The notes beneath the pieces were generated by a model. The model was given only the letters and a program-made list of their open reading frames with translations. It was not told the DNA's origin and ran no database searches. Of a stretch of DNA of 64,000 nucleotides, positions 8,513-17,092 are shown in pieces. Source of the DNA: Microbacterium sp. 11MF (GTDB lineage Bacteria; Actinomycetota; Actinomycetes; Actinomycetales; Microbacteriaceae); the NCBI RefSeq assembly GCF_000383475.1, contig NZ_KB911460.1:744001-808000 (forward strand), read 5' to 3'. Every line of letters starts with the position of its first letter. The first letter of the stretch is position 1. A program made the translations under genes and the position numbers.

Positions 8513-8524
8513 GGAATCGGTTCC
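8513..8524. promoter_or_regulatory. LacI-family operator O2
   Basis: GGAATCGGTTCC differs from O1 by one base. It lies 58 bases before the binding-protein ATG and just after a weak TAGGTT -10 candidate (8502-8507), so a bound repressor would cover the start site. The centres of O1 and O2 are 124 bases apart, compatible with a repression loop. Confidence 0.65.
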
Positions 8525-8582
8525 CCAAGGATGCGGCCAAGGCTCCTCTGGGCGGACGATGATCCCGAAAGAGGAGAAGTAC

Positions 8583-9908
8583 ATGGCATTGTCACAGCGA
8601 TACCGTCTTCTTGCCCCCGTCGCCCTTCTCGGCGCGGCAGCGTTGATGCTGGCAGGGTGTGCGGAAGGTGGCAGCGGAAACGGCGGCGGCGAGGCGAAGA
8701 AGACCGTCCGCATCTCCGGCGGCATCACGGGCGGCGAGGCAGACGCCCTCAACAAGTCCTTCGACCAGTTCACCAAGGACACCGGCATCACCGTCGAGTA
8801 CGTCGGCGACAAGTCGTTCGAGGGCAACATCGTCACCAAGGTGACCGGTGGCGACGCCCCCGACATCGCGGTCGTCCCGCAGCCGGGTCTGTTGAAGACC
8901 CTGGTCGACACCGGGAAGGTGCTCAAGGCTCCCGAAGCGGTCGAGAAGGCCGTCGACGAGAACTGGTCGCCCGACTGGAAGAAGTACGGCACCTTCGACG
9001 ACACCTTCTACGCGGCACCGATGCTCGCGAACCTGAAGGGGTACGTCTGGTACTCGCCGAAGCAGTTCGCGGAGTGGGGTGTCGAGGTCCCCAAGACGTG
9101 GGACGACATGATCGCCCTCTCCGACAAGATCGTCGAGACCACCGGCAAGCCCGCGTGGTGTGCCGGCTTCTCGTCCGAGGCGGCGTCCGGATGGCCGGGC
9201 ACCGACTGGGTCGAGGACCTCGTCCTGCGCCAGTCCGGTGCCGACGTCTACGACCAGTGGGTCGCCGGTGACGTGAAGTTCACCGACCCGCAGATCAAGA
9301 AGGCGTTCGACGCGGTCGGCGAGATCCTCCTCAACCCCGACTACGTCAACGCCGGCTACGGCGACGTGAAGAGCATCAACTCGACGGCGTTCGGCGATGT
9401 CGCGGCGGCCGTGGCGAGCGGCGACTGCGCCCTCACCCACCAGGCCTCGTTCCTGTCGGCGAACTTCCTCGACGTGAAGACCGCGGACGGCAAGACCCCC
9501 GAGGTCGCGCCCGACGGTGACGTCTACGCGTTCATCATGCCCGGCTACACCGAGGGTGAGCTCCAGATCGAGGGCGGCGGCGAGTTCGTCGCCGGCTTCT
9601 CGGACGACGAGTCGACACAGAAGGTCCTGGAATTCATGGCATCGCCCGAGTTCGCTGACGCTCGCGTCGAGCTCGGTGGCGTCATCTCGGCCAACAAGAA
9701 GGCCGACCCCAGCCTCGCCTCGAGCGAGTTCCTCAAGGAAGCGATGACGACGCTGCAGGACGACTCCACGGTCCTCCGCTTCGACGCATCCGACCTGATG
9801 CCCGCCACGGTGGGTCAGGGCTCGTTCTGGAAGGGCATGGTCGACTGGATCGACGGCAAGGACACCGACACGGTGCTCTCCGACATCCAGGCCGGTTACG
9901 AGAACTGA
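8583..9908 (+). CDS. AglE-like alpha-glucoside ABC transporter substrate-binding lipoprotein
   Basis: A 441-residue CUT1-family solute-binding lipoprotein. The signal peptide ends in LMLAGC with the lipidated Cys at residue 26. The sequence has the AglE-like segment SGWPGTDWVEDLVLR and the usual KTWDDMIALSDKI and GGGEFVAGFSD features. The ATG at 8583 is chosen over one eight codons upstream because AGAGGAGA lies seven bases before it. It heads the importer operon with two permeases; a hairpin follows that may raise its expression relative to them. No ATPase gene is present, so a shared MsiK/MalK-type ATPase elsewhere is presumed. The exact sugar is an inference from family resemblance. Confidence 0.88.
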   Translation: MALSQRYRLLAPVALLGAAALMLAGCAEGGSGNGGGEAKKTVRISGGITGGEADALNKSFDQFTKDTGITVEYVGDKSFEGNIVTKVTGGDAPDIAVVPQPGLLKTLVDTGKVLKAPEAVEKAVDENWSPDWKKYGTFDDTFYAAPMLANLKGYVWYSPKQFAEWGVEVPKTWDDMIALSDKIVETTGKPAWCAGFSSEAASGWPGTDWVEDLVLRQSGADVYDQWVAGDVKFTDPQIKKAFDAVGEILLNPDYVNAGYGDVKSINSTAFGDVAAAVASGDCALTHQASFLSANFLDVKTADGKTPEVAPDGDVYAFIMPGYTEGELQIEGGGEFVAGFSDDESTQKVLEFMASPEFADARVELGGVISANKKADPSLASSEFLKEAMTTLQDDSTVLRFDASDLMPATVGQGSFWKGMVDWIDGKDTDTVLSDIQAGYEN

Positions 9909-9935
9909 TCGTCGCCTGACGATCGGCTGAGCCGA

Positions 9936-9966
9936 GCGGGGTCGGGCTTCCAAAGCCCGGCCCCGC
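9936..9966 (+). terminator. Intercistronic hairpin between binding protein and permease
   Basis: GCGGGG-T-CGGGCTT pairs with AAGCCCG-G-CCCCGC (one G-U pair) around a three-base loop, followed by TTCTCCC. It lies between the highly expressed lipoprotein gene and the first permease. Such hairpins commonly cause partial termination or protect the upstream mRNA. Confidence 0.65.
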
Positions 9967-10018
9967 TTCTCCCGTCCGTACCGCACGGGTACGCCGCTGT
10001 ACCCAGAAGGGAACCCGC

Positions 10019-11356
10019 ATGTCGCAGACGACCGTCGACAGTCCCGTCGACACCGAACCTGCCGTCACCACCCACGCTCAAGACCCGAGGGGTCGATCGA
10101 TCACGAAGATCGTCGTCGCCGCAGGCTTCATCCTCATCGCTCTGGTCGCTTTCCTGCTCGCCTTCACCGGTTCGACCGAGGAATCGGCGCGCATCACGAT
10201 CGGCTTCTCGCTTAACAGCTTCTTCCTGTGGCTCGGCGCGCTGAACCCGCTCATCCAGATCCCCGTCATCCTGCTGGTCTTCGGCCTCGTGGTGGCGATC
10301 ATCCTGGTGCTCATCGAGTTCGCGCCGCGCCCCGGGCGCGGCTACTTCATCATGCGGCTGGTCGCCTGTCTCGTGATCCCGGTGCTCGCCTTCCTGCTGC
10401 TGCGTCCGTACGCCAACGCCGTCGTCTACGTGGTGGCCATCGCGCTCCTCGTCGGGGCGCTGCTCTTCTTCGCGGACTTCCGCTCCCGTCAGGGCGCGGG
10501 ATACCTGTTCCAGCTCATCCTCTTCATGGCCCCGGCGAGCATCATGCTGATCCTCGGCCTCGTCTACCCGGCGATCGCGACGATCTTCAAATCGTTCTTC
10601 GACAAGACGGGCGATGAGTTCGTGGGCCTCGAGAACTACATCTGGGTCTTCACGAACCCCACCGGCACGGCCTCGATCGTCAACACGATCCTGTGGGCGC
10701 TGCTGGCGCCGACGATCTCGGTCGTCATCGGTCTCGCCTACGCGGTCTTCATCGACCGGGCCCGGGGCGAGAAGCTGCTGAAGGTCCTCGTGTTCATGCC
10801 CGTCGCGATCTCGTTCGTCGGCGCCGGCATCATCTGGAAGTTCATGTACGACGCCCGCCAGGGCGACCAGATCGGCCTCCTCAACGCGATCGTCACCGCT
10901 TTCGGCGGCGATCCGGTGCAGTGGCTCGCCATCAAGCCGGTCATCAACACGCTCATGCTGCTGGTCGTCTTCATCTGGACGCAGACCGGTTTCGCGATGG
11001 TGATCCTCTCGGCCGCGATCAAGGCTGTCCCGGTCGAGCAGATGGAGGCCGCCGAGCTCGACGGCACCAACGCGTGGCAGCGCTTCCGCAACGTCACGGT
11101 GCCCGGCATCCGCTCGTCGCTGATCGTCGTGCTCACCACCGTGACGATCGCTTCGTTGAAGGTCTACGACATCGTCGCCGTCATGACCGGTGGTCGCGAC
11201 GACACGACCGTCCTCGGGTTCGAGATGGTCAACCAGCAGCAGCGGTTCCAGAGCTTCGGACACTCGTCCGCGCTGGCCGTCGTGCTGTTCCTGTTCGTCT
11301 TGCCGCTGATCGTCTACAACGCCCGATCGATGGCCAAGCAGAAGGAAATCCGCTGA
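10019..11356 (+). CDS. Carbohydrate ABC transporter permease, AglF/MalF-like
   Basis: A 445-residue inner-membrane permease of the CUT1 family. Several extra N-terminal membrane spans (about residues 28-155) precede the core permease domain, as in long MalF/AglF proteins. The EAA loop that contacts the ATPase reads EQMEAAELDGTNAWQRF near residue 340. The ATG at 10019 is preceded by GAAGGGA. Its stop overlaps the next permease's ATG (ATGA), indicating translational coupling. Confidence 0.9.
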   Translation: MSQTTVDSPVDTEPAVTTHAQDPRGRSITKIVVAAGFILIALVAFLLAFTGSTEESARITIGFSLNSFFLWLGALNPLIQIPVILLVFGLVVAIILVLIEFAPRPGRGYFIMRLVACLVIPVLAFLLLRPYANAVVYVVAIALLVGALLFFADFRSRQGAGYLFQLILFMAPASIMLILGLVYPAIATIFKSFFDKTGDEFVGLENYIWVFTNPTGTASIVNTILWALLAPTISVVIGLAYAVFIDRARGEKLLKVLVFMPVAISFVGAGIIWKFMYDARQGDQIGLLNAIVTAFGGDPVQWLAIKPVINTLMLLVVFIWTQTGFAMVILSAAIKAVPVEQMEAAELDGTNAWQRFRNVTVPGIRSSLIVVLTTVTIASLKVYDIVAVMTGGRDDTTVLGFEMVNQQQRFQSFGHSSALAVVLFLFVLPLIVYNARSMAKQKEIR

Positions 11357-12327
11357 TGACCGTGGCAGCCCCGACCACGCCGGTCGACAACCGCACCGCG
11401 CGCCAGGTCGCGCGCGACACCCGCCGCAACGAGGCGATCGCCCACAAGAAGCTCACGTCGAAGGGCGCCACGATCGCGGCGGCCATCATCGCGATCTTCT
11501 GGACGATCCCGACCTTCGGTCTGTTCGTCACCTCGTTCCGCCCCGGAAGCGACACGCAGACGAGCGGATGGTGGACGGCGTTCACCGATCCGAAGTTCAC
11601 GCTCGACAACTACATGCAGGCGCTGAACTCGGGCGGGACGTCCACGACGCTCGCCTCGGCCTTCGTGAACTCGCTCGCGATCACGATCCCCGCGACGGTG
11701 TTCCCGATCGTCATGGCGGCCCTCGCGGCCTACGCGTTCGCGTGGATCGACTTCAAGGGGCGCAGCGCGCTGTTCGTGTTCGTCTTCGCGCTCCAGATCG
11801 TGCCGCTGCAGATGGCCCTCGTGCCCCTGCTCAGCCTGTTCTCGGACGGCCTGAGCATCAATGACGTGCCGATCTTCCCCGGCTTCGGTCTGAACGAGGT
11901 CGATTACAGCTTCGCCCGCGTGTGGATCGCGCACGCGATCTTCGCGCTGCCGCTGGCGACGTTCATGCTGCACAACTTCATCGCCGAGATCCCGGGCGAG
12001 ATCATCGAAGCCGCGCGCGTCGACGGGGCCGGACACGGCCAGGTGTTCTTCCGGATCATCCTGCCGCTGGCCGCTCCCGCCATCGCGTCGTTCGGCATCT
12101 TCCAGTTCCTCTGGGTCTGGAACGACCTGCTCGTCGCGACGATCTTCGCCTCGCCGGGTGCACTGCCGATCACGCAGGCCCTCAACTCCCTGTCGGGGAC
12201 CTGGGGCAACAAGTGGTTCCTGCAGTCGGCGGGTACGTTCATCTCGATCCTCGTCCCGCTGATCGTGTTCTTCGCGCTGCAGCGCTTCTTCGTCCGCGGC
12301 CTCCTGGCCGGGGCGACGAAGGGCTGA
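11356..12327 (+). CDS. Carbohydrate ABC transporter permease, AglG/MalG-like
   Basis: A 323-residue second CUT1 permease with six predicted spans and the conserved EAA loop EIIEAARVDGAGHGQVF followed by RIILPLAAP. It pairs with the upstream permease to form the channel. The ATG overlaps the preceding stop by one base. The operon ends at a 42-base palindromic terminator. Confidence 0.92.
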   Translation: MTVAAPTTPVDNRTARQVARDTRRNEAIAHKKLTSKGATIAAAIIAIFWTIPTFGLFVTSFRPGSDTQTSGWWTAFTDPKFTLDNYMQALNSGGTSTTLASAFVNSLAITIPATVFPIVMAALAAYAFAWIDFKGRSALFVFVFALQIVPLQMALVPLLSLFSDGLSINDVPIFPGFGLNEVDYSFARVWIAHAIFALPLATFMLHNFIAEIPGEIIEAARVDGAGHGQVFFRIILPLAAPAIASFGIFQFLWVWNDLLVATIFASPGALPITQALNSLSGTWGNKWFLQSAGTFISILVPLIVFFALQRFFVRGLLAGATKG

Positions 12328-12340
12328 TCGCCGAAACGAC

Positions 12341-12382
12341 AGAAGAGGGGGATGCCGGTGGCCACCGGCATCCCCCTCTTCT
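12341..12382. terminator. Bidirectional terminator, perfect 42-base palindrome
   Basis: Two perfectly complementary 21-base arms: AGAAGAGGGG followed by GATGCCGGTGG (12341-12361), then the exact reverse complement (12362-12382). T-rich flanks exist on both sides. It separates the sugar importer from the converging DUF305 gene and contains a GGATGCC/GGCATCC inverted pair. Confidence 0.85.
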
Positions 12383-12394
12383 CGTTCGTGCGTG

Positions 12395-13078
12395 TCAGCT
12401 GCAGCCGAGGCGCTGCTGCATCGAGGTCATGGCCTCGATCTCGAAGGTCTGACCCTTCTTCATGTTCTCGGCGACCGTCTTCACGCGCGCGTCGGTGCCG
12501 AGCTCGAGAACGGCCTCGGCCATCGGGATCGCGCCCTCGTGGTGGCGGATCATGAGCGAGAGGAACATGCAGTCCGCGGTCTTGCCCGTCGCGCTGTGCA
12601 GGGCGGCCAGCTCGTCGTCCGAGGCCATGCCCATCGCCTCGCGGACCTGCTCGTCGGTCTGCGGCGCGTCCGAGGCCGTTCCATGGGCGTGACCGGAACC
12701 GGATGCCGACATCCACGCCATCGGTGCGTCGCCGTACTGCGGGAGCCCCCACTGGACGAGCCAGTCGAGCATCTCGCCGCGCTGGGACGACTGTCCCGTC
12801 GCGATGTCGTACGAGAGGGCCCGGAGCTCCTCGTCCTCCGTCTCCGCGTAGATCGTCATCGCCATGTCGACCGCCTGCGCGTGGTGCACCTGCATGTCAC
12901 GGGCGAAGCCGGCGTCCGCGGAGCCTTCGGCGGGCGTGGAACCGGCGATGCCGAAGGTCGAGAAGCGGCCGATCGAGAACGCGACCGCGGCGACGGCGAG
13001 GCCGACCAGCAGCACCACCCACCACGGCGGGAGGGTGCGCGGGGTGCCCGGCTCGTCGCCGACGGTCTCGGTCGTCAC
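12395..13078 (-). CDS. DUF305 domain-containing membrane-anchored protein
   Basis: A 227-residue protein with one N-terminal membrane span (about residues 15-36) and an extracellular DUF305 domain of ferritin-like four-helix type. The diagnostic His motifs are present: DMQVHHAQAVDMAM in the first half and MIRHHEGAIPMAE in the second. Some DUF305 proteins (CopM group) bind copper; the role here is not established. The GTG start at 13078 overlaps the DUF3105 stop by four bases, so the two are translationally coupled. A much longer frame upstream is only a shadow of the DUF3105 gene. Confidence 0.88.
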   Translation of the reverse strand: MTTETVGDEPGTPRTLPPWWVVLLVGLAVAAVAFSIGRFSTFGIAGSTPAEGSADAGFARDMQVHHAQAVDMAMTIYAETEDEELRALSYDIATGQSSQRGEMLDWLVQWGLPQYGDAPMAWMSASGSGHAHGTASDAPQTDEQVREAMGMASDDELAALHSATGKTADCMFLSLMIRHHEGAIPMAEAVLELGTDARVKTVAENMKKGQTFEIEAMTSMQQRLGCS

Positions 13079-13785
13079 TGCTTGCCGGGGGCGTCCAGGG
13101 CACCCGTGCACGCCGCGCCGGGCTCGGGACCGTTGGTGTTGCGCCAGTAGGCCTTGACGAACTCGCCGATGCGCTCGTCGTCGGGGGAGTCGACTTTCAG
13201 CTGCGCGTTCCACGCGCTGACGGCGATCGGGGTGTCCATGCCCTCGTAGGGGGAGAGGACCGTGTAGTCCTTGGGCAGCTGCGCATCGAGCGCCGCGACG
13301 CCCGCCTCGTCGACCCGGGCCGGGTCGTAGGTGACCCAGATGGCGCCGTGCTCGAGGGCGTGGACCGCGTTCTCGTTCGGCACCGGCTGCGTGTACACGC
13401 CGCAGTTGAGCCAGACGGCGTTGTGGTCGCCGCCGGCCGGCGGGGTCTGCTCGTAATCGACGGCGCCCTCGACATGGGTGGCCGTGTGGTCGAAGGTCTG
13501 CACGCCGCGGATGCCGCTGCCGTCCCCGTCTCCCCGGGCGATCGACACGGGGCGCGGCGTCAGGAGGAACGAGGCCACGACGAGACCCACCACGAGGACC
13601 GCGGCGGTGGACCCGACGATCCACCAGGTGGCCTTGGTGCGGCGGCGCTTGGCGAGCTGACGCTGGTACTCGGCGAGTTTCTGCTGCTTCTGCTGCTCGC
13701 GCTGCTGCTTGACGGTCAGGTTCAGCTGGGCCTGCGTCGCGGGGTTGCCGCTCGTCCGCTTTCCGGCAGGGTCGTTCGGGGTCAT
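13075..13785 (-). CDS. DUF3105 domain-containing membrane-anchored protein
   Basis: A 236-residue protein: a Gln/Lys-rich cytoplasmic N terminus (KQQREQQKQQKLAEYQRQLA), one membrane span (about residues 48-70), and an extracellular DUF3105 domain with conserved NCGVYTQPVPNENAVHALEHG and YWRNTNGPEPG segments. Function unknown. ATG 13785 is preferred over in-frame ATGs at 13851 and 13881, because GAGG lies eight bases before it and a TAAACT -10 at 13837-13842 (minus strand) gives a leader of about 44 bases. Co-transcribed with DUF305; the pairing suggests a joint extracytoplasmic function, possibly metal-related (inference). Confidence 0.82.
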   Translation of the reverse strand: MTPNDPAGKRTSGNPATQAQLNLTVKQQREQQKQQKLAEYQRQLAKRRRTKATWWIVGSTAAVLVVGLVVASFLLTPRPVSIARGDGDGSGIRGVQTFDHTATHVEGAVDYEQTPPAGGDHNAVWLNCGVYTQPVPNENAVHALEHGAIWVTYDPARVDEAGVAALDAQLPKDYTVLSPYEGMDTPIAVSAWNAQLKVDSPDDERIGEFVKAYWRNTNGPEPGAACTGALDAPGKQ

Positions 13786-13963
13786 GGGAGTGGCCTCGTC
13801 GGTCGGGATGGGAGGGCGCGGGCGCGCCGGTTCGAGTTTATTCGTCTGCATCTGCGGGGGCCCTGGATGGGCGTCGTTCATAGGTTCCCGTGACCCTGCG
13901 ACATTCCACGGCCGCGAGCGCAAGGGGCAGGTTCGTCGGCGGGATGTCGGCCAGGATGAGCGC

Positions 13964-14620
13964 ATGACGAGAGTGCCCACGCATGAACACGAGATCGGCA
14001 TCGGCCTGCGCCTGGCCGTCATCGGCGCGATCCTCCTCGTGGTCGCCGTCGCGACCGGCATCGCGGTCGAATCGACCGATTCGGAGCTGATCGACCTGGA
14101 TGCGTGGTGGAACACGTACGTGACGACGTTCCTGCCCGGCATCCGTCCGATCTCCTTCCTCATGAACATCCTCGGAGCAGGAGTCGTCGGGACCTACGTC
14201 GTCCCCCTCGTCGGCGCCGCTCTGCTCGCGCTGGCACGCCGGCCATGGGGTGCCGTGTTCTTCCTCGCGGCATCGATCGTCGGCGCCCTCGTCGTGCAGC
14301 TGCTGAAGGGGCTGTTCGGGCGGGTGCGCCCCGAGGAGATGCTCGTCATCTCGGATCATGGGTCGTTCCCGTCGGGGCATACGGCGAATGCCGCCGTGAT
14401 CGCGACGGTCGCCGTCATCCTCTTCCCCCGCGTGTGGGTCGCGGTCGTGGGCCTCGCCTGGGCGTTGCTGATGGCTTTCAGTCGGACCCAGGTGCACGCG
14501 CACTGGCTCACGGACACACTCGGCGGGACCGTGCTCGGAGTCGCCACGACGATGCTCGTCGCCGCCGCCCTGACGATTCCCATCGTCAGGGAGCGCGAGC
14601 GACGCCTCTCGCTAGGCTGA
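13964..14620 (+). CDS. PAP2 superfamily membrane phosphatase
   Basis: A 218-residue integral membrane phosphatase. All three PAP2 signature blocks are present: KGLFGRVRP (motif 1), PSGHTANA (motif 2) and SRTQVHAHWLTD (motif 3 with catalytic His and Asp). Such enzymes dephosphorylate undecaprenyl diphosphate or phosphatidic acid at the outer face of the membrane. ATG 13964 follows AGGATGAG and begins shortly before the first membrane span. It is divergent from the DUF3105 gene and five bases from the HerA-like ATPase gene downstream. Confidence 0.9.
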   Translation: MTRVPTHEHEIGIGLRLAVIGAILLVVAVATGIAVESTDSELIDLDAWWNTYVTTFLPGIRPISFLMNILGAGVVGTYVVPLVGAALLALARRPWGAVFFLAASIVGALVVQLLKGLFGRVRPEEMLVISDHGSFPSGHTANAAVIATVAVILFPRVWVAVVGLAWALLMAFSRTQVHAHWLTDTLGGTVLGVATTMLVAAALTIPIVRERERRLSLG

Positions 14621-14624
14621 CGAC

Positions 14625-16490
14625 ATGAGCGCCGATGAAGCCGCCGCCGAACTCGCCCGCCTCGAAGCGGAAGCCGCTGCCGCCGCGGCGGAACTGAAAC
14701 TCGCCCGCGCGCAGGCCGCCCTCGCGGCCGCGCGTGCAGCGGCGGTGACGACGGATGCCGCTCCCGCCGAGCCCGCGTCTGCCGAGCCCGCTGCGGCGGA
14801 GCCACCCGCCGAGGCTCCGGCCGCGGAATCCGCTCAGCCCGCTGCGGCCCCTCCCGCCGGGGGCCCGCTGGACGACGGCGAGGTCGCCCGCATCGCCCAG
14901 GGGTACACCTTCGACGAGGCGACCCTCGACCTCGGGGCCCTCATGAACGGTGCCCCCCTCCCGGACGCGCAGATCCGCATCCCGCTCGCCATGACCAACC
15001 GGCACGGCCTCGTCGCGGGTGCCACCGGCACGGGTAAGACCCGCACGCTCCAGGGGTTGGCCGAGCAGCTCGCGGCGAAGGGGGTGCCGGTCTTCGCCGC
15101 CGACATCAAGGGCGACCTCACCGGCGTGGCGACGGCGGGGGAGCCGAACCCCAAGCTGCTGGCCCGCACGGAGGCGATCGGGCAGGCATGGGAACCGGCG
15201 GCATCCGTCACGGAGTACTTCGCCCTCGGCGGCATCGGCACCGGGGTCCCCGTGCGGGCGACCGTCACCGGGTTCGGTCCGCTGCTGCTCAGCCGGGTCC
15301 TGGGGCTCAACGAGACGCAGGAGTCGAGTCTCGGCCTCGTCTTCCACTACGCCGACGCCCACGGCCTGCCGCTCGTCGACCTCTCGGACCTCCGGGCGGT
15401 GCTCACCTACCTGACGAGCGACGAGGGCAAGCCCGAGCTGAAGGACCTCGGCGGCCTGTCGCCCGCGACAGCGGGCGTGATCCTCCGCGAACTCATCACC
15501 TTCGCCGACGGCGGCGCGGACGTCTTCTTCGGCGAACCGGAGTTCGATGTCCACGACTTCCTGCGGACGGCACCCGACGGGCGGGGTGTCATCTCTCTCC
15601 TCGAGGTGCCGGGGATCGCCGACAAGCCCGAACTGTTCTCGACCTTCCTCATGTACCTGCTGGCGGAGCTCTTCGAGATCCTCCCCGAGGTGGGGGATGC
15701 CGACAAGCCCAAGCTGGTGTTCTTCTTCGACGAGGCGCACCTGCTCTTCCGCGACGCTTCGAAGGCGTTCACCGCCGCCATCGTGCAGACCGTGCGACTG
15801 ATCCGTTCGAAGGGCGTCGGCGTCTTCTTCGTGACGCAGACCCCCAAGGATGTGCCGGCGGACGTGCTCGGTCAGCTCGGCTCGCGCATCCAGCACGCGC
15901 TCCGTGCCTTCACGCCCGATGATGCGAAGGCCCTCCGCGCGACGGTGAGTACGTACCCGACCTCGGGATACGACCTCGAACGCGTCCTCCAGGAGCTCGG
16001 AACGGGCGAAGCGATCGTCACGGTCATGAACGAGAAGGGTGCCCCCACCCCGGTCGCGTGGACGCGCCTGCGCGCCCCCCAGGGCCTCATGTCCCCGACG
16101 CCCGCGGCGGCCGTGCAGGCCGTCGTCGCCGCGTCTCCGCTCCTCGCGACCTACGGGACTCCCGTCGACCGCGAATCCGCGCGCGAGATCCTCGGCGCCA
16201 AGATGGCCGCCGCCGATGCCGCGGCGGATGCGGCGAAGGCGGCGACCGAGAGGGCCAAGGCCGACGCGGAGTACGCGAAGCAGAAGGCCGCTGCAGACAA
16301 GGCGCAGCAGAAGGCCGAGCGCGATGCCCAGCGGGAGTACGAGCGGATCCTCCGGACCACCGGCGGCAGCACCCGGACGAGCCGCACGCGCGAGGCATCC
16401 CCTCTCGAGGAGATCCTCGGGTCGAAGACGACCCAGTCGATCATCGGCAGCGTCATCCGCGGGGTGTTCGGGAACGGACGCCGGCGATGA
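14625..16490 (+). CDS. HerA-like ATPase of the DUF853 family
   Basis: A 621-residue P-loop ATPase (COG0433/DUF853 type). Walker A is GATGTGKT with Lys138; Walker B is FFFDEAH with Asp369 and Glu370. Residues 1-85 form an Ala/Glu-rich, probably coiled-coil and then Pro/Ala-rich extension that many relatives lack; a second Ala/Lys-rich coiled coil spans about 525-565. Members are predicted DNA-translocating ATPases, but no substrate is proven. TAGGCT stands exactly six bases before ATG 14625 (overlapping the PAP2 stop region), so this gene probably has its own leaderless transcript. The stop overlaps the GNAT start (ATGA). Confidence 0.9.
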   Translation: MSADEAAAELARLEAEAAAAAAELKLARAQAALAAARAAAVTTDAAPAEPASAEPAAAEPPAEAPAAESAQPAAAPPAGGPLDDGEVARIAQGYTFDEATLDLGALMNGAPLPDAQIRIPLAMTNRHGLVAGATGTGKTRTLQGLAEQLAAKGVPVFAADIKGDLTGVATAGEPNPKLLARTEAIGQAWEPAASVTEYFALGGIGTGVPVRATVTGFGPLLLSRVLGLNETQESSLGLVFHYADAHGLPLVDLSDLRAVLTYLTSDEGKPELKDLGGLSPATAGVILRELITFADGGADVFFGEPEFDVHDFLRTAPDGRGVISLLEVPGIADKPELFSTFLMYLLAELFEILPEVGDADKPKLVFFFDEAHLLFRDASKAFTAAIVQTVRLIRSKGVGVFFVTQTPKDVPADVLGQLGSRIQHALRAFTPDDAKALRATVSTYPTSGYDLERVLQELGTGEAIVTVMNEKGAPTPVAWTRLRAPQGLMSPTPAAAVQAVVAASPLLATYGTPVDRESAREILGAKMAAADAAADAAKAATERAKADAEYAKQKAAADKAQQKAERDAQREYERILRTTGGSTRTSRTREASPLEEILGSKTTQSIIGSVIRGVFGNGRRR

Positions 16491-17092
16491 CCGCGGCGGG
16501 AGGCATCCGTCCGTTCCGTCCCGGCGATGAGCCGGCGCTCTCGGAGATCTGCCTGCGCACCGCGGATGCCGGGAGCGATGCGACCGGGATCTTCGAGGAC
16601 GACGCGATCTGGGGGCACATCTGGGCGCTGCCCTATGTGGAACGCCACCCGGACCTCGCCTTCGCGGTCGAGGACGGGAACGGGACGCCGGTGGGATACG
16701 TCGTGGCGACCGACGATACGGACGGGTTCGAGGAGTGGTTCCGGACCGAGTGGTGGCCGCGGTTCGCGAACCGCTGGCCGAAGCCCGAGGCCGAGGTCAC
16801 GCGTCAGGACGGCACGCTGCTCTACGCGTACGGCCGCGGCGAGAAGCCCGAGCGGTACGCGGCCGACTTCCCCGCCCACCTGCACATCGACCTGCTGCCG
16901 CAGGCGCAGGGGCAGGGGGCAGGGCGCCGACTCATCGAGACGCTCTTCGCCGCCTTGCGGGAACGGGGCGTCGCCGGTCTCCACCTCGTCGCCTCGGCGG
17001 AGAACACCGGCGCGATGGCGTTCTACACCCGTCTGGGCTTCGCGGCGCTGCCGTCATCGCCGGGGTCGAGCGCGTACGGCATGCGGCTATGA
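16487..17092 (+). CDS. GNAT family N-acetyltransferase
   Basis: A 201-residue acetyltransferase. The acetyl-CoA-binding motif A is QGQGAGRRLIETL near residue 145, with a following ENTGAMAFYTRLGF motif B. The start overlaps the HerA-like stop by four bases, so the two genes are coupled. The 3' end overlaps the end of the converging MFS gene by six bases. The acceptor substrate is unknown. Confidence 0.88.
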   Translation: MTAAGGIRPFRPGDEPALSEICLRTADAGSDATGIFEDDAIWGHIWALPYVERHPDLAFAVEDGNGTPVGYVVATDDTDGFEEWFRTEWWPRFANRWPKPEAEVTRQDGTLLYAYGRGEKPERYAADFPAHLHIDLLPQAQGQGAGRRLIETLFAALRERGVAGLHLVASAENTGAMAFYTRLGFAALPSSPGSSAYGMRL

